Shown here one piece after another: positions 1-10,139 of a stretch of 64,000 nt of DNA. The stretch covers positions 81,094,713 through 81,158,712 of the forward strand of contig CM044310.1 in NCBI GenBank assembly GCA_024291935.2. Reading direction: 5' to 3'. Source of the DNA: Okapia johnstoni (Eukaryota > Chordata > Mammalia > Artiodactyla > Giraffidae). A program made the translations under genes and the position numbers. The notes under the pieces were generated by a model. It saw only the letters and a list, made by a program, of their open reading frames with translations. It was not told where the DNA came from and searched no databases. Each line of letters begins with the position of its first letter. Position 1 is the first letter of the stretch.

Positions 1-1223
1 ATCCCATGAGAAGCCCCACTATCCTTCCAGCAAATTCCTTTTTCTGTTTAAGCTGGCTTGAGTGGTTTATGTTACTTTCAATCAAAGGAGTCTTAACTGA
101 GACACTGCTCCTCCATTTCTGCAAGAAATGAACCTCAGCTTTGGCCCTCACTTGAAAGAGACCTGTGTATTGATTGGGCAGCCCATAAGAAATCAGCGAT
201 CAGAAATAGTGTAAACCAAATGAGCTGTGCATGGTGGCCTTGGATCAGTGTCCCCAATCTGTTCATTTCAATTCACTGAGACTTTCCATGCCCAGTCACG
301 CCATCTTCTCCAGCTCCTGAGTAGATAATAGAACAATTTTTAAATACAACAAGGGGTGTGATGTTGGAAATGCTTTCACAGCAAGCCAACCAAGCTATGG
401 AGCCATGGTAACAGTGTAGATGCATGCTTTATTACCTTGAACCCTAAAGGAGAGAATATGCTTACTGAATCCCATGGTTCCCAGGCTAGTCAAAGACAAA
501 TATCTCAGGGCAAGGATATTCTGCGGTCTATTTTCCTTGGAGAAAGAAATGGAATTTCTCTCTATTAAACTGAGTGAATGGGCATGGCAGCTCTTTGGAC
601 CACAGAAATAGGGGGAGGGTTCTATAAAGACTTCAGAATTCCTTTCTACAGAGATGTTCTTGCTTGAAAGAATAATATTATTATAATATGAGCAGCAAGA
701 GTAATAGTAATACTCAATGCTTTAAGCAGTTGCTATCTTAGTAGCACTGTACTAAGTGCTTATTAGTGTTTTTCCCCTAATGGAGCTGTTGTCTATGTCT
801 TCAAAAAGGAAAACAGTCATGTGATATGAGTAGGTTCCCTGCTCACACAAGTCTGATGACCTTGTCTGAATCTCTCCTTGGTCACAGCATTTTCTCTGTG
901 TTTTGTGATTATTCAGGTCAATTCAAAATGTATTCACTGGCCTAGTGTTGGAAAACAGTAATGGAGGAAGTGCATAGAGAAGAGAAATAAGGCATGTGCC
1001 TGCCCTCAAGGAGCTCACAGAAGAATGGAAAAGACCAAGATAAAAAAGCTAATAGGTAAATCACAATATACTACAGGTTCCCATTTATGCGTTTTCCAGT
1101 TCTCTGGCTATAGAGAGCAGGTACAAATGAGAAAACATTTCCTCATGGTGTGGGAAGGGCAGGAAAGAAAGTAACATTAAATTTGCTTGAGGGTTGAAAA
1201 GTAGTCTGGATGTTGATTTGCAT
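1..1223. other. Single-copy intergenic sequence
   Basis: No exon, RNA gene or young repeat is recognisable here. The stretch is AT-rich with scattered stops in all frames. A weak MIR-like piece lies near 700-830 (listed separately). Everything else is unassigned. Confidence 0.5.
700..830 (-). repeat. Possible MIR SINE relic
   Basis: Contains a degraded 'actgtactaagtgctt' segment, which resembles the MIR core read in its complementary orientation. Divergence is high and boundaries are uncertain. Confidence 0.35.
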
Positions 1224-1431
1224 GTGTGCTAAATTGCTTCAGTCATGTCCAACTCTTTGTGACCCCATGTACTGGGGCCCACCAGGCTCCTCTGTCCATG
1301 GGATTCTCCAGGCAAGAATACTAGAGTAGTTTGCCGTGCCCTCCTCCAGAGGATCTTCCCCATCCAGGGACTGAATCTGTGTCTTCTGCATTGTAGGTAG
1401 ATTCTCTACTGCTAAGCCACCCGGGACGCCC
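1224..1431 (-). mobile_element. Bov-tA SINE (tRNA-Glu-derived)
   Basis: Read on the minus strand, the copy begins with the tRNA-Glu-like head (ending at about 1431) and runs to the BovB-like 3' tail at about 1224. The plus strand shows the family hallmarks 'tccaactctttgtgacccc' and 'gggattctccaggcaagaat'. Near full length and moderately diverged. No clear target duplication was found. Confidence 0.93.
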
Positions 1432-2270
1432 CTGCAAGGTGGGTGAAGTGGTTATTACCTCTCCTGCTCTTTCTTGAGGATCCAAGACATTTCATCCAAC
1501 TTGAAACCCTCTCTCTCATGCTCATCATTCTCACATCTTAGATAGGGAATTGCACCTAGTAGGTGCTCGATAAAGCACCTAGGAGGCACTTGAACTGTTC
1601 AAAGAATGTCAGGTCCCCAAGCCAGATTCTTCTCCATTGTTTTAAAAATAAAATTCAACAAGTTGTGTTTTTCTGTGAAAGATATAGACTGGCATGTTTA
1701 AGATAAAGTGTAAATCATTCTAAGTTTGGACTGTGTGAAAGACTCTGAGATTCCTTCTTTTTTGGGAAGAGGGAGAGAAAGGTGATATATATATATAGAC
1801 TGATGCAATTAATGATGGAATTTTCTTAAGTGAGGCTAAACTTAAAACATTACAATCTTCTTGCTCATCCTCTGGGAGTATAGGCTTCCAAGATCCTATG
1901 TTTGTTAAGCATTCTGACCTCTTGACCTCAACTCCACCACTTTTTTCCTGCTCTCCACCTGGCCACACAGGCCTCCCCGAGGCTCCTCACACAAAGATAA
2001 GCATTCCTTATCTGGATTTGCTGCCATAGTCAGACATGTCTCTAAAAAGCAAAACAACATGGAATGGCACTAGGATGCCAGATGCTGCTTCCTCCTAACT
2101 GAGTGTTCTTGGGCAGTAATGCCCTTGGATTGGGGCTCAGTTTCCTCATTAGATAAATAGGGACAGTAGGTCCTGATCACATACTTCACTGAGCTGTTAA
2201 GAGGGCTAACTGAGATACTATGTATGAGAATGCTTTGAACATTTTCTATATTTTTTCACATTAAAATTTT
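1432..2270. other. Single-copy sequence with ancient SINE/LINE scraps
   Basis: Around 1530-1580 there is an L2/MIR-type 3' end ('acctagtaggtgctcgataaa'). A MIR lies at 2095-2260. A short (TA)n run lies near 1786-1797. No gene is visible. Confidence 0.5.
2095..2260 (+). repeat. MIR SINE relic
   Basis: Follows the MIR order: a 'ctgagtgttcttgggca' segment, then 'ctcagtttcctcattagat', then a run of the type 'aactgagatactatgtatg'. It ends next to the L1 3' end that starts at about 2272. Confidence 0.7.
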
Positions 2271-2271
2271 A

Positions 2272-3456
2272 ATGTTTTCTTTTCCATTTTATTTATTTTT
2301 AAATTGGAGTACAAATGTTTACAATGTCGTGAATGGGCTAGTTTGAACTGAACTGATACATACATTCCCTCCCCCTTGAGCCTCCATCCCACCCCTCTAG
2401 GCCATCACAGAGCACTGAGCTGAGCTCCTTGTACTATACAGCAGCTTCCCAGTAGCTATCTATTTTACACATTTTGTTGTTGTTCACTTGCTCAGTCACA
2501 TCCAGCTCTTTACAACCCCATGGACTGCAGTATGCCCGGCTTACCTGACCTTCAGTATCTCTCAGAGTTTGCTCAAACTCATGTCCATTGTGTTGGTGAT
2601 GTCTTCCAACCATTTAATCCTCTGTCACCTCTTCTCCTCCTGCTCTCAATTTTCCCAGCATCAGAGGCTTGTCCAATGAGTCAGCTCTTCACATCAGGTG
2701 GTCAAAGTATTGGAGTTTCAGCTTCAGCATCAGTCCTTCCAATGAATATTCTGGGTTGATTTCCTTTAGGATTGACTGGTTTGATCTCCTTGCTGTCCAA
2801 GGGACTCTCAAGAGTCTTCTCCAACACCACAGTTCAAAAGCATCAGTTCTTTGGCACTTGGTTTTCTTTATGAACCAACTCTCACATCCATACTTGACTA
2901 CTGGAAAAAAGCGTAGCTTTGACTGTACAGACCTTTGTCAGCAAAATGATGTCTCAGCTTTTTAATATCCTGTCTAGATTCATCATAGCTTTTCTTCTAG
3001 GAAGCAAGCATCTTTTAATTTCATGGCTGCAGTCACCATCCACAGTGATTTTGGAGCCCAAGAGAATAGTCTGTCACTGCTTCCACTTTTTCCCCATCTA
3101 TTTGCCATGAAGTGATGAGACTGGATGCCGTGATCTGAGTTTTTTAAATGTTGAGTTTTAAACCAGTTTTTTCACTCTCTTCTTTCACTGTCATCAAGGG
3201 CTCTTTAGTTCCTCTTCTCTTTCTGCCATTAGGGGTGATGTCATCTCCATATTTAAGGTTGTTGATTTTACACATGATAGTGTATATATGTCAACACTAT
3301 TCTCTCAATTCATCCCACCCTCTCTTTCCCCCATTGTGTCCAAAAGTCTATTCTCTGCTTATGCATCTCTGTTCCTGCCCTGCGAATAGGTTCATCAGTA
3401 CCATTTTTCTAGATTTCATATATATGTATTAATATATGATACTTGTTTCTCATTTT
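2272..3456 (-). mobile_element. L1 LINE 3' UTR fragment, split by a BovB
   Basis: Plus-strand reading shows the complement of an artiodactyl L1 3' UTR: a T-rich end at about 2272-2300, then 'ttgagcctccatcccaccc' and 'ctaggccatcacagagcac', continuing after the BovB insertion at 3265 with 'aataggttcatcagtacca'. The L1 is non-coding here. The BovB at 2473-3264 is younger than this L1 because it interrupts it. Confidence 0.88.
2473..3264 (-). mobile_element. BovB (RTE) LINE, 5'-truncated, inside an L1
   Basis: The 3' end of BovB lies on the left, and the copy runs through the complement of the RT C-terminal region. Direct 11-bp target duplications 'attttacacat' flank it at 2462-2472 and 3265-3275. 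On the minus strand this is the C-terminal ORF2 region, broken by stops. Established: BovB is a retrotransposon abundant in ruminants and thought to have been acquired horizontally. Confidence 0.93.
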
Positions 3457-3808
3457 ATACATTTTAAATTAATTGTTGTTCTAATACTGTCTTGTCTGGA
3501 TTAATTTATAAGGTTAGAGACCTTCAGAAGCTCAGATGGAGGACTGGGAATGTTAACAGTAGAGGATGACAGAGTAATTTGAGAAGAGTGGGGGAGAGGC
3601 TGGGTCTCTACCTACAACTCGTAACCAGAGAAGAGGGGTTCACAGTTGGACCCTAGAATCTTAAAGTAGTATAAAGAGTATATGTAAATGTGAAGATATG
3701 CATTTTTTTCTGAGTTGTGGCCCCTCAGCTTTCATCAGATTCTCAAAGATGCCTATTATTTACAATGTTGAAAAGTTGTTGGTTTGTGATAGTGGGAAGC
3801 ACATTTTT
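3457..3808. other. Single-copy sequence
   Basis: No repeat family or gene recognised. It ends where the 37-bp inverted repeat begins. Confidence 0.45.
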
Positions 3809-3902
3809 AAAAAGCACAACTCACTGAATGGTATTAGTAAAGCAATGTATTCTTTAAAGTTGCTTTTGCTTTACTAATACCATTCAATGAGTTGTGCTTT
3901 TT
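3809..3902. repeat. Near-perfect 37-bp inverted repeat with 20-nt loop
   Basis: The left arm (3809-3845) and right arm (3866-3902) are reverse complements with a single mismatch. The loop is 3846-3865. Transcribed from the minus strand, the mismatch becomes a G-U pair, giving an uninterrupted 37-bp stem. The right arm abuts the 3' end of a minus-strand L1. No 8-bp or TA target duplication suggests a MITE. A local template-switch origin is the simplest reading. Confidence 0.9.
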
Positions 3903-4490
3903 CAAATTAAAAAGATTTATTGAGATATAATTGAAACATAACAGTGCATAAGTTTAAGGTGTACAGCATAATGATTTGACTTACCTACACATGAAATGAT
4001 GATCACAGTAAGTTTGGTGAACACTCATCATATCACATAGATACAACATTTTAAAAATAGAAAACATATTTTTCTTTGTAATGAGACCTCTTAGGATGTA
4101 TTCTCTTAACAACTCTCCTATAAAACACACAGCAGTATTATTTATCTTTATCATGCTGTACACTACATACCTCGTACTTCTTTATCTTACGGCTGAAAGT
4201 TTTACCTTTTAACTGCCTTCATTCAGTTACCCCCATCCTCCTCATCCCCTGCCTCTGGCAACCAAAAATGTGATCTCTTTTCCTATGAGTTTGAATTTCT
4301 TTTGAAGTATAATTGATCTGCAACATTGTGTTAGTTCCTATTATGCCACACACTAATTTGACATTTCTATACATTTTAAAATGATCACCATGATGAATCT
4401 AGTTTTGATCTGTTACTATACAAGGGTATTACATAATTATTGACTATACTCCTCACACTGTGTATTTTATGTCCATGCCTCATGTATTAG
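3903..4490 (-). mobile_element. Old L1 (L1M-type) 3' end, apparently two tandem pieces
   Basis: The plus strand shows the complement of an L1M 3' UTR, starting 'tttattgagatataattga' and passing 'gtgtacagcataatgattt' and 'cctctggcaacc'. From about 4295 a second 3'-end-like stretch starts ('gaagtataattgatctgc'), repeating the same L1 segment. Either two insertions lie in tandem or the L1 end has been duplicated. Confidence 0.75.
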
Positions 4491-4530
4491 CAAGAGTAAA
4501 TTTGAGCTGGAATGAGGCACCAAACTGGTG

Positions 4531-4570
4531 CCATCATTATTTTGCCCGAACCATCATTATTTTGCCTGAA
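4531..4570. repeat. 20-bp tandem duplication
   Basis: The 20-bp unit at 4531-4550, starting 'ccatcattattttgcc', is repeated immediately at 4551-4570 with one C/T difference. It is a small local slippage or duplication event. Confidence 0.9.
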
Positions 4571-4607
4571 CCCCAACAATTAACATAATATTTTATTCCT
4601 GGATCCA

Positions 4608-5270
4608 TTAGTTTCTGCTGCATAACAAATCACCTCAAATCTTAATTCCTTAAAACAATAAGCATTTACTTAACATATGATTCTATTGTTTGGACCAGAT
4701 TAAGCTAGGTGATTCTTCTGATCTCAGCTGGTCTTACTCTGGAATCAGCAGTTAGCTGTCAAGCTGTCTGGGAACTGACTGATCTAGGGTGGCCATAGGT
4801 GGGTGGCTCATAGCTTGTTCACATGGCAGCTGGGCAGGAATCTAAGAGAGCATGTGGAAGCCGCTTGGGGCCCTGGCTCAGAACCAGCTACCATGACTTC
4901 TGTTGCATTGTATGAGTCAAAGAAAGTCACTCAGCAATCCTATATTCAAAGGAAGGATTCCTGATGTTGATGGAATGGGAAATAAATCCATTTTTGAAAC
5001 ATTGATTAGGCTTGCCTGGTGGCTCAGATGGTAAAGAATCTGCCTGAAATGCAGGAGACCCAGGTTCAGTCCTTGGGTTGGGAAGATCCCCTGGAGAAGG
5101 GAATGACTACCCACTCCAGTATTCTTGCCTGAAGAATTCCATGGACAGAGGAGCCTGGCAGGCTGCAGTCCATGGGATCATAAAGAGTCAGACAGGACTG
5201 AGCGACTAACACTGCAGCATGGATAGATGGAGGTATGAAGGACTGTGGCTCTTTCGGGGGCAATCAACCG
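4608..5270. repeat. Ancient mammal-wide interspersed repeat relic, split by a SINE
   Basis: Contains a recognisable old repeat context, 'ctgctgcataacaaatcac', followed by 'cttaaaacaataagcattt' and, further on, 'gcttggggccctggctcag'. After the Bov-tA at 5008-5212 the relic seems to resume with 'ctgtggctctttc'. I recognise the family as mammal-wide but cannot name it safely. Confidence 0.5.
5008..5212 (+). mobile_element. Bov-tA SINE
   Basis: A tRNA-Glu-like head ('gcctggtggctcagatggta') is followed by the A and B box region and the body 'gaagatcccctggagaagg'. It ends with 'gactgagcgactaac'. Nearly full length. Confidence 0.95.
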
Positions 5271-5799
5271 CCACTCCTAACCCCATTAGCCAATTTTGGT
5301 CCCTTTCATTAATAGAAATGCTGATATTCTTAATGTTATACCAGTTATTTTGACAAAAAGAGAAACCCTCAGGTAGAAATTACATATGGCATCAGGGGCC
5401 CAGAGAGAGAGAGAGAGAGAGAGAGATTTATCTAAGGTCATAGAGCAAGTGAGCAGAGCAGCCAGGACAAATACTTCCTACATCATTTCTGTTCTGTTCT
5501 CGGCTACTTTGCACCACACCTCACTCAGTTACAGGTTGTTTCCTAATGCTTCAGGACTTCTACAAGCAAGAATCTACATCTGCGCTTCTCGAAGTGTTTG
5601 CGATGAAGGGCCAGTTTCTATTGCTGTTGCTTTGTGTTGGTTTTGTTTCTAATCCATCATGGACTTTCACTAGTATGAAGCTCCTGCCAGGAACAACTCA
5701 TCATGTCAACCTGACAGCATTCAAACTGCTTTATACTCTACTGTATGAAGTGAGGCCCCGATCACACACTTGGCTGTCACTGCCATGTCAAATTGCTAC
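5271..5799. other. Single-copy sequence with a (GA)n tract
   Basis: An (AG)n run lies at 5402-5426 inside a MIR-like context ('ctaaggtcatagagcaagt'). The open frames at 5386-5652 and 5546-5863 show no recognisable domain; the second begins with a hydrophobic stretch that could mimic a signal peptide by chance. No gene call is made. Confidence 0.45.
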
Positions 5800-6125
5800 C
5801 ACATTTTTTGTTTGTTTGCTTTTAATTAATGTGTTTATTTGTAATTGGAGGATAATTGCCTGACAATGGAGTGTTTGTTTCTGCCATAGACCAGCACGAA
5901 TCAGTCATAACTGTACTATATTCTCTCCCTCTTGAGCCTTCCTCTCACCTACCCCATCTCACTCCTCTAGGTCATCACAGAATGCCAGGCTGGGCTGCCT
6001 GTTTTGTACAGCAGGTTCCCACTAGATAACTATTTTACACATGGTAGTGTATGTATGTCAATGTTAATCTCAATTTTTCCCACCCTTTACTTTCCCTGCT
6101 GGGTCCACAAGTCTGTTAAATGCTT
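5800..6125 (-). mobile_element. L1 3' UTR fragment
   Basis: Same L1 3' segment as at 2272-2472 and 33,230-33,500, in the complement: 'ttggaggataattgcctga', then 'cttgagccttcctctcacc', then 'gggtccacaagtctgtt'. It is diverged, non-coding and without a clear target duplication. Confidence 0.8.
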
Positions 6126-6421
6126 GCTCTTGCTTTCTGAAATTCTCTCACTGCAGATGGGTAACAAGCAGTTGGCAGAGTGATGTCACACCTTGAATAG
6201 CATTGCTCTGCATCCATTGTCTGATCTTATCTTCTTCATGTCCCAAGGAAGTAGGAAAACTGGGATTTTGTGGTCCATTTGAATCAAATATGAAAAACTG
6301 TCCTAGGAAAGCAAAGGGTTTATTGAAGGTCCCCCAGGGCCCTGGACACCCTGTCCAGTACTCTTCTCATCATGCGCCATATTCCTCTGCCTCCCTAAAT
6401 TACATTTTAAAACAAGCAAAC

Positions 6422-7418
6422 TGAATTCCAGAAAAATAGATGACACAATCAAAAAATGGGCCAAAGAAATAAACAGACATTTCTCCAAAGAAGACATACA
6501 GATGGCTAACAAACACATGAAAAGATGCTCAACATCACTCATTATCAGAGAAATGCAAATCAAAACCACAATGAGGTACCATTTCACACCAGTCAGAATG
6601 GCTGCTATCCAAAAGTCTACAAGCAATAAACGCTGGAGAGGGTGTGGAGAAAAGGGAACCCTCTTACACTGTTGGTGGGAATGCAAACTAGTACAGCCAC
6701 AATGGAGAACAGTGTGGAGATTCCTTAAAAAACTGGGAATAGAACTGCCATATGACCCAGCAATCCCACTGCTGGGCATACACACCGAGGAAACCAGAAT
6801 TGAAAGAGACGCGTGTACCCCAATGTTCATCGCAGCACTGTTTACAATAGCCAGGGCATGGAAGCAACCTAGATGTCCATCAACAGACGAATGGATAAGG
6901 AAGCAGTGGTACATATACACAATGGAATATTACTCAGCCATTAGAAAAAATGCATTTGAATCCGTTCTATTGAGATGGATGAAACTGGAGCCCATTATAC
7001 AGAGTGAAGTAAGCCAGAAAGAAAAACACCAATACAGTATACTAATGCATATATATGGAATTTGAAAGATGATAACGATAACCCTATATGCGAGACAGAA
7101 TAAGAGACATAGATGCATAGAACAGTCTTATGGACTCTGAGGGAGAAGGTAAGGGTGGGGCATTCTGAGAGAATAGCATTGAAACATGTATATTATCATA
7201 TGTGAAACAGAACACCATTCCAGGTTCGATGCATGGGGCAATGGGGTGACCCAGAGGGATGGGATGGGGAGGGAGGTGGGAGGTGGGTTCAGGATGGGGA
7301 ACACGTGTAAACCCATGGCTGATTCATGTCAATGTATGGCAAAAACCACTACAATATTGTAAAGTAATTAGCCCCCAACTAAAATAATAAATTTATTAAA
7401 AAAAATAAAAATAAAAAT
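6422..7418 (+). mobile_element. Young 5'-truncated L1 (ruminant L1 3' end)
   Basis: Carries the ORF2 C-terminus, a full 3' UTR with a G-rich stretch at about 7255-7290, and an A-rich tail of aaaat units. Perfect 13-bp target duplications 'aaaacaagcaaac' lie at 6409-6421 and 7419-7431. The open coding end and intact duplications point to a fairly recent insertion. The same 3' UTR recurs at about 16,043-16,700, 27,053-27,407 and 60,159-60,395. Confidence 0.95.
6424..7065 (+). pseudogene. L1 ORF2 C-terminal fragment, open frame
   Basis: The frame is open from the truncation point to the normal end of ORF2, about 213 codons. It contains the L1 signature '[18 protein letters not shown]' and a cysteine-containing segment '[16 protein letters not shown]', matching the conserved Cys-rich C-terminal region of L1 ORF2p. 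It lacks the endonuclease and reverse transcriptase domains, so it cannot act in retrotransposition. No promoter or start codon of its own is implied. Confidence 0.9.
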
Positions 7419-7431
7419 AAAACAAGCAAAC

Positions 7432-8890
7432 ATGCTTAAAGAAATCAGCTTTCTCTTCACATCCCAAGTCCTAAGCTTACCCTGAGTTACTGAGGCTGAT
7501 AAACGTTTACCTTTTACATTGGGGATTTATGCATTATTTACATAATCAGATGCCCCCCATCCCATGCTCAGAGAAATTAACTCAAAATGCAGTTAGACGA
7601 TAATTCACATTTAAACACTTAATGGGCTCTTCATCACTCCCCTAAGTGTGTGTGGGTCCTAGGGTGGTGATGAGGAGTTTTCTCCCTGGTGCTTTGCAAA
7701 GGAAAGTTGCCGAGGCAGCAGAACCACAGGCCCTGCTTACATGCAGAGTAAATAATTCTCCTTGGGCTGACACAGGCAAAGTCAGAGAATGGGAAGTGCA
7801 GGAGGGCAGCAGGCCTGCCACTTGAAGATGTCTCGGTCCCATTTCTGCCATTTTGGAGTGTTGCAGAGATGGGGCACAGAGCATTCACTAGCCCCATAGG
7901 CCCTCACCTGCTCCTGCCTCTCTTTTCCTATTCCATAGTTTAGCCAAGAAGGAGAAGCCTTTGGGGCAGGGATCCTGTATGTCTGCCATGGGTCCTAAAA
8001 ACTATATGACTCTGGTCTTAGATGGGGCATAATTCCCCCTGAGTCCTCTTTGGGGCTTAGGATCTGTGTTCCTGAGTGTAGCCTTTCACTTTGACTTAGC
8101 ATAACTTATGATCCTCAGACTCTTGTGCAAGTTACAAAGAGGATGGAGGGGTCCAGACAAATAGGGCCCCAGGATTTTATATGTCACTAGTTAAGTCTCA
8201 GGAGTGTCAGACTGACATCAAGATACAAGCAGATTTCTTGGATCTGAGAGTTCAGCAAGGGAGCCTGGACACTTAGGTTCCTAGAAATTCAAGTCTAGTG
8301 GGGGAGGATTCTACAAGCATCATTTAATTCAGTGTTTGCTAACTGTGCTTTGTATCCTCACTGTTTTATATATTTTCTTTGAACAAAAGGTTCAATACCT
8401 TTAAGGGGGTGGTAAGCCAAAAGAAATCACTGAGTCGCACCCCATCATTTCTAAATACAGTAACTGAGGCTCAACATGGAGTATAACATGCGACAGAAGT
8501 GCTGATGGTTTTTCCCTCTGGCCAGGACTTTGTCTACCACCCTCTTTTGACACTCCAGTTCCCATGTTTCCAAAGCTTTTCCCACATTCAGTTGGAGGAT
8601 GGACCTGTTTAAGTTGGCAGAGGCCCCCTAACACTTTGGAGAGCCCTCTTTGCTGCTGCAAGGTCTCACACATTCCCTCTGTCCTGAACGCTCCCACAGA
8701 TGCTCACTCAGCTGGTGCCCTGGTGGCACTGAGATCTTCCTGATCTAATGTGACCTCAGAGAGTAGTTTTTTACTCCTTTCCCCTTACAAAGTACATTCT
8801 TTCCCATCATACAAACATGTGCTAGGTACCTCCTTCCACACATCCATGCTTTATTTTCTTAATGGTTTTATTAGCAACTAAACTTGTGTA
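7432..8890. other. Single-copy sequence
   Basis: No young repeat found. Minus-strand open frames at 7634-7897 and 8401-8697 have no recognisable domains and no codon pattern that I can defend. Nothing is called as a gene. Confidence 0.5.
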
Positions 8891-8892
8891 TT

Positions 8893-9032
8893 TATTCATG
8901 AGGTTAGTAACGCTTATCTCTCTTAACAGAATGTAAAGTCACGAGATCAGGTGCTTTCTCTCAACTATCATTTTATCCTCAAGTCCTAGTTCACTGCCTG
9001 TCCCATAGTAATTAATCCTGGAATGAATGAAA
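8893..9032 (+). repeat. L2 LINE 3' end relic
   Basis: Ends in the L2-style sequence 'agttcactgcctgtcccat' followed by 'taattaatcctggaatgaatg', preceded by an 'agaatgtaaagtcacgagat' stretch equivalent to the 'actgtaagctccatgag' part of L2. Confidence 0.65.
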
Positions 9033-9835
9033 GTCTATCTTCATTTTGTATACCGAGGTACAAGACCTTCAGAGTAATATCAATTTACTCCAGTGTTCAG
9101 TGGTATTTGTCACCACAAATTGCCCCTGATCACACTCGTCACATGCATTTATGAAGGCATCTACATGGATCCCTCATCTCTGAGATGCTCACAGCTGAGC
9201 TCTCTGAAAATATCTCATCTGATATGATGGCCATAGAAAAAGCATCCAAACCCACTTGGCCTTGGTTTCCTGGGTAACCAAGGTTGTGTGCATAGATACA
9301 CATGACCAAGCAGGACTCTGCCAGGGATATAAGCATTGAAGACTCAGATACTAGCTGCATGTTTTCGCTCTCTCAAGGAGCCATTACCTGAGGCCTACAA
9401 CCAGTTCAGTGGCTTCATCTCTGGGGCCAGATCCAAACTTGCAGGGGACAAAGTGACCAACACAAGTACAAATTTTACATCCAAGTTCAAAGAATGCTCA
9501 AGCCCCAGTCTGTGCAAGATGGAGTGGTATGTTAAGTTAATTCATGTTTTTTTGCATATGTGCTATTGAAATCAGACAAAAATTAAATAGCACGTTCTTC
9601 TACACATGGACAGAAAGTCATGTCTAGTACTTTAGACTAAATACATCCCCTTTCGCTTTGCCTTTCTTTTTGCTCAAGAGGATAGACAAGACTGTGACCA
9701 CAATTCCCTTTATCCCATTAGTCTAATAACTGATGCCACCAAAGTCTCAAGTTCTAGCAAGACAGAACTTTGTGAAGAATAAAAGTTGCACACTGGGGGA
9801 TCATGGGAACAAGAATGAATAATAGGCTTATTGTT
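9033..9835. other. Single-copy sequence
   Basis: No repeat recognised. The plus-strand open frame at 9336-9569 (77 codons) has no identifiable domain and is treated as chance. Confidence 0.45.
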
Positions 9836-9843
9836 ATTGGCCA

Positions 9844-10070
9844 GGGGCTTCTCTGGTAGCTTAGATGGTAAAGAATCTGCCTGTAATATAGGAGACCTGG
9901 CTTCGATCCCTTGGTGGGGGGGTGGTCCCCTGGAGAAGAGAATGGCTACCCACTGTAGTATTCTTGCCTGGAGAGTTCCGTGGACAGAGGAGCCAGGGTG
10001 GGCTACATACAGTCCATGGGGTCACAAAGAGTCAGACATCTGAGCAACTACATTTTTGCTTTTCACTATG
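9844..10070 (+). mobile_element. Bov-tA SINE
   Basis: Starts 'ggggcttctctggtagctta' and ends with 'gtcagacatctgagcaac' plus a T-rich tail. 8-bp target duplications 'attggcca' lie at 9836-9843 and 10,071-10,078. The head carries an insertion-rich G tract near 9914-9926. Confidence 0.94.
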
Positions 10071-10139
10071 ATTGGCCAACATAGTATGTCTCTTAATTAA
10101 TTAGTAGCTGTCATTTAAAAATCAAGAGTTTCTCATAGA

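Noticed and set aside
3809..3902. Hairpin as a MITE
   Set aside because: No target-site duplication or known terminal motif, and no second copy in the window.
5546..5863. Possible secreted protein (hydrophobic run after a methionine)
   Set aside because: The frame continues into an L1 3' UTR and shows no family features; a chance hydrophobic run is more likely.
6303..6920. 205-codon minus-strand open frame
   Set aside because: It is antisense to the L1 ORF2 end at 6424-7065, and the protein has no recognisable domain.
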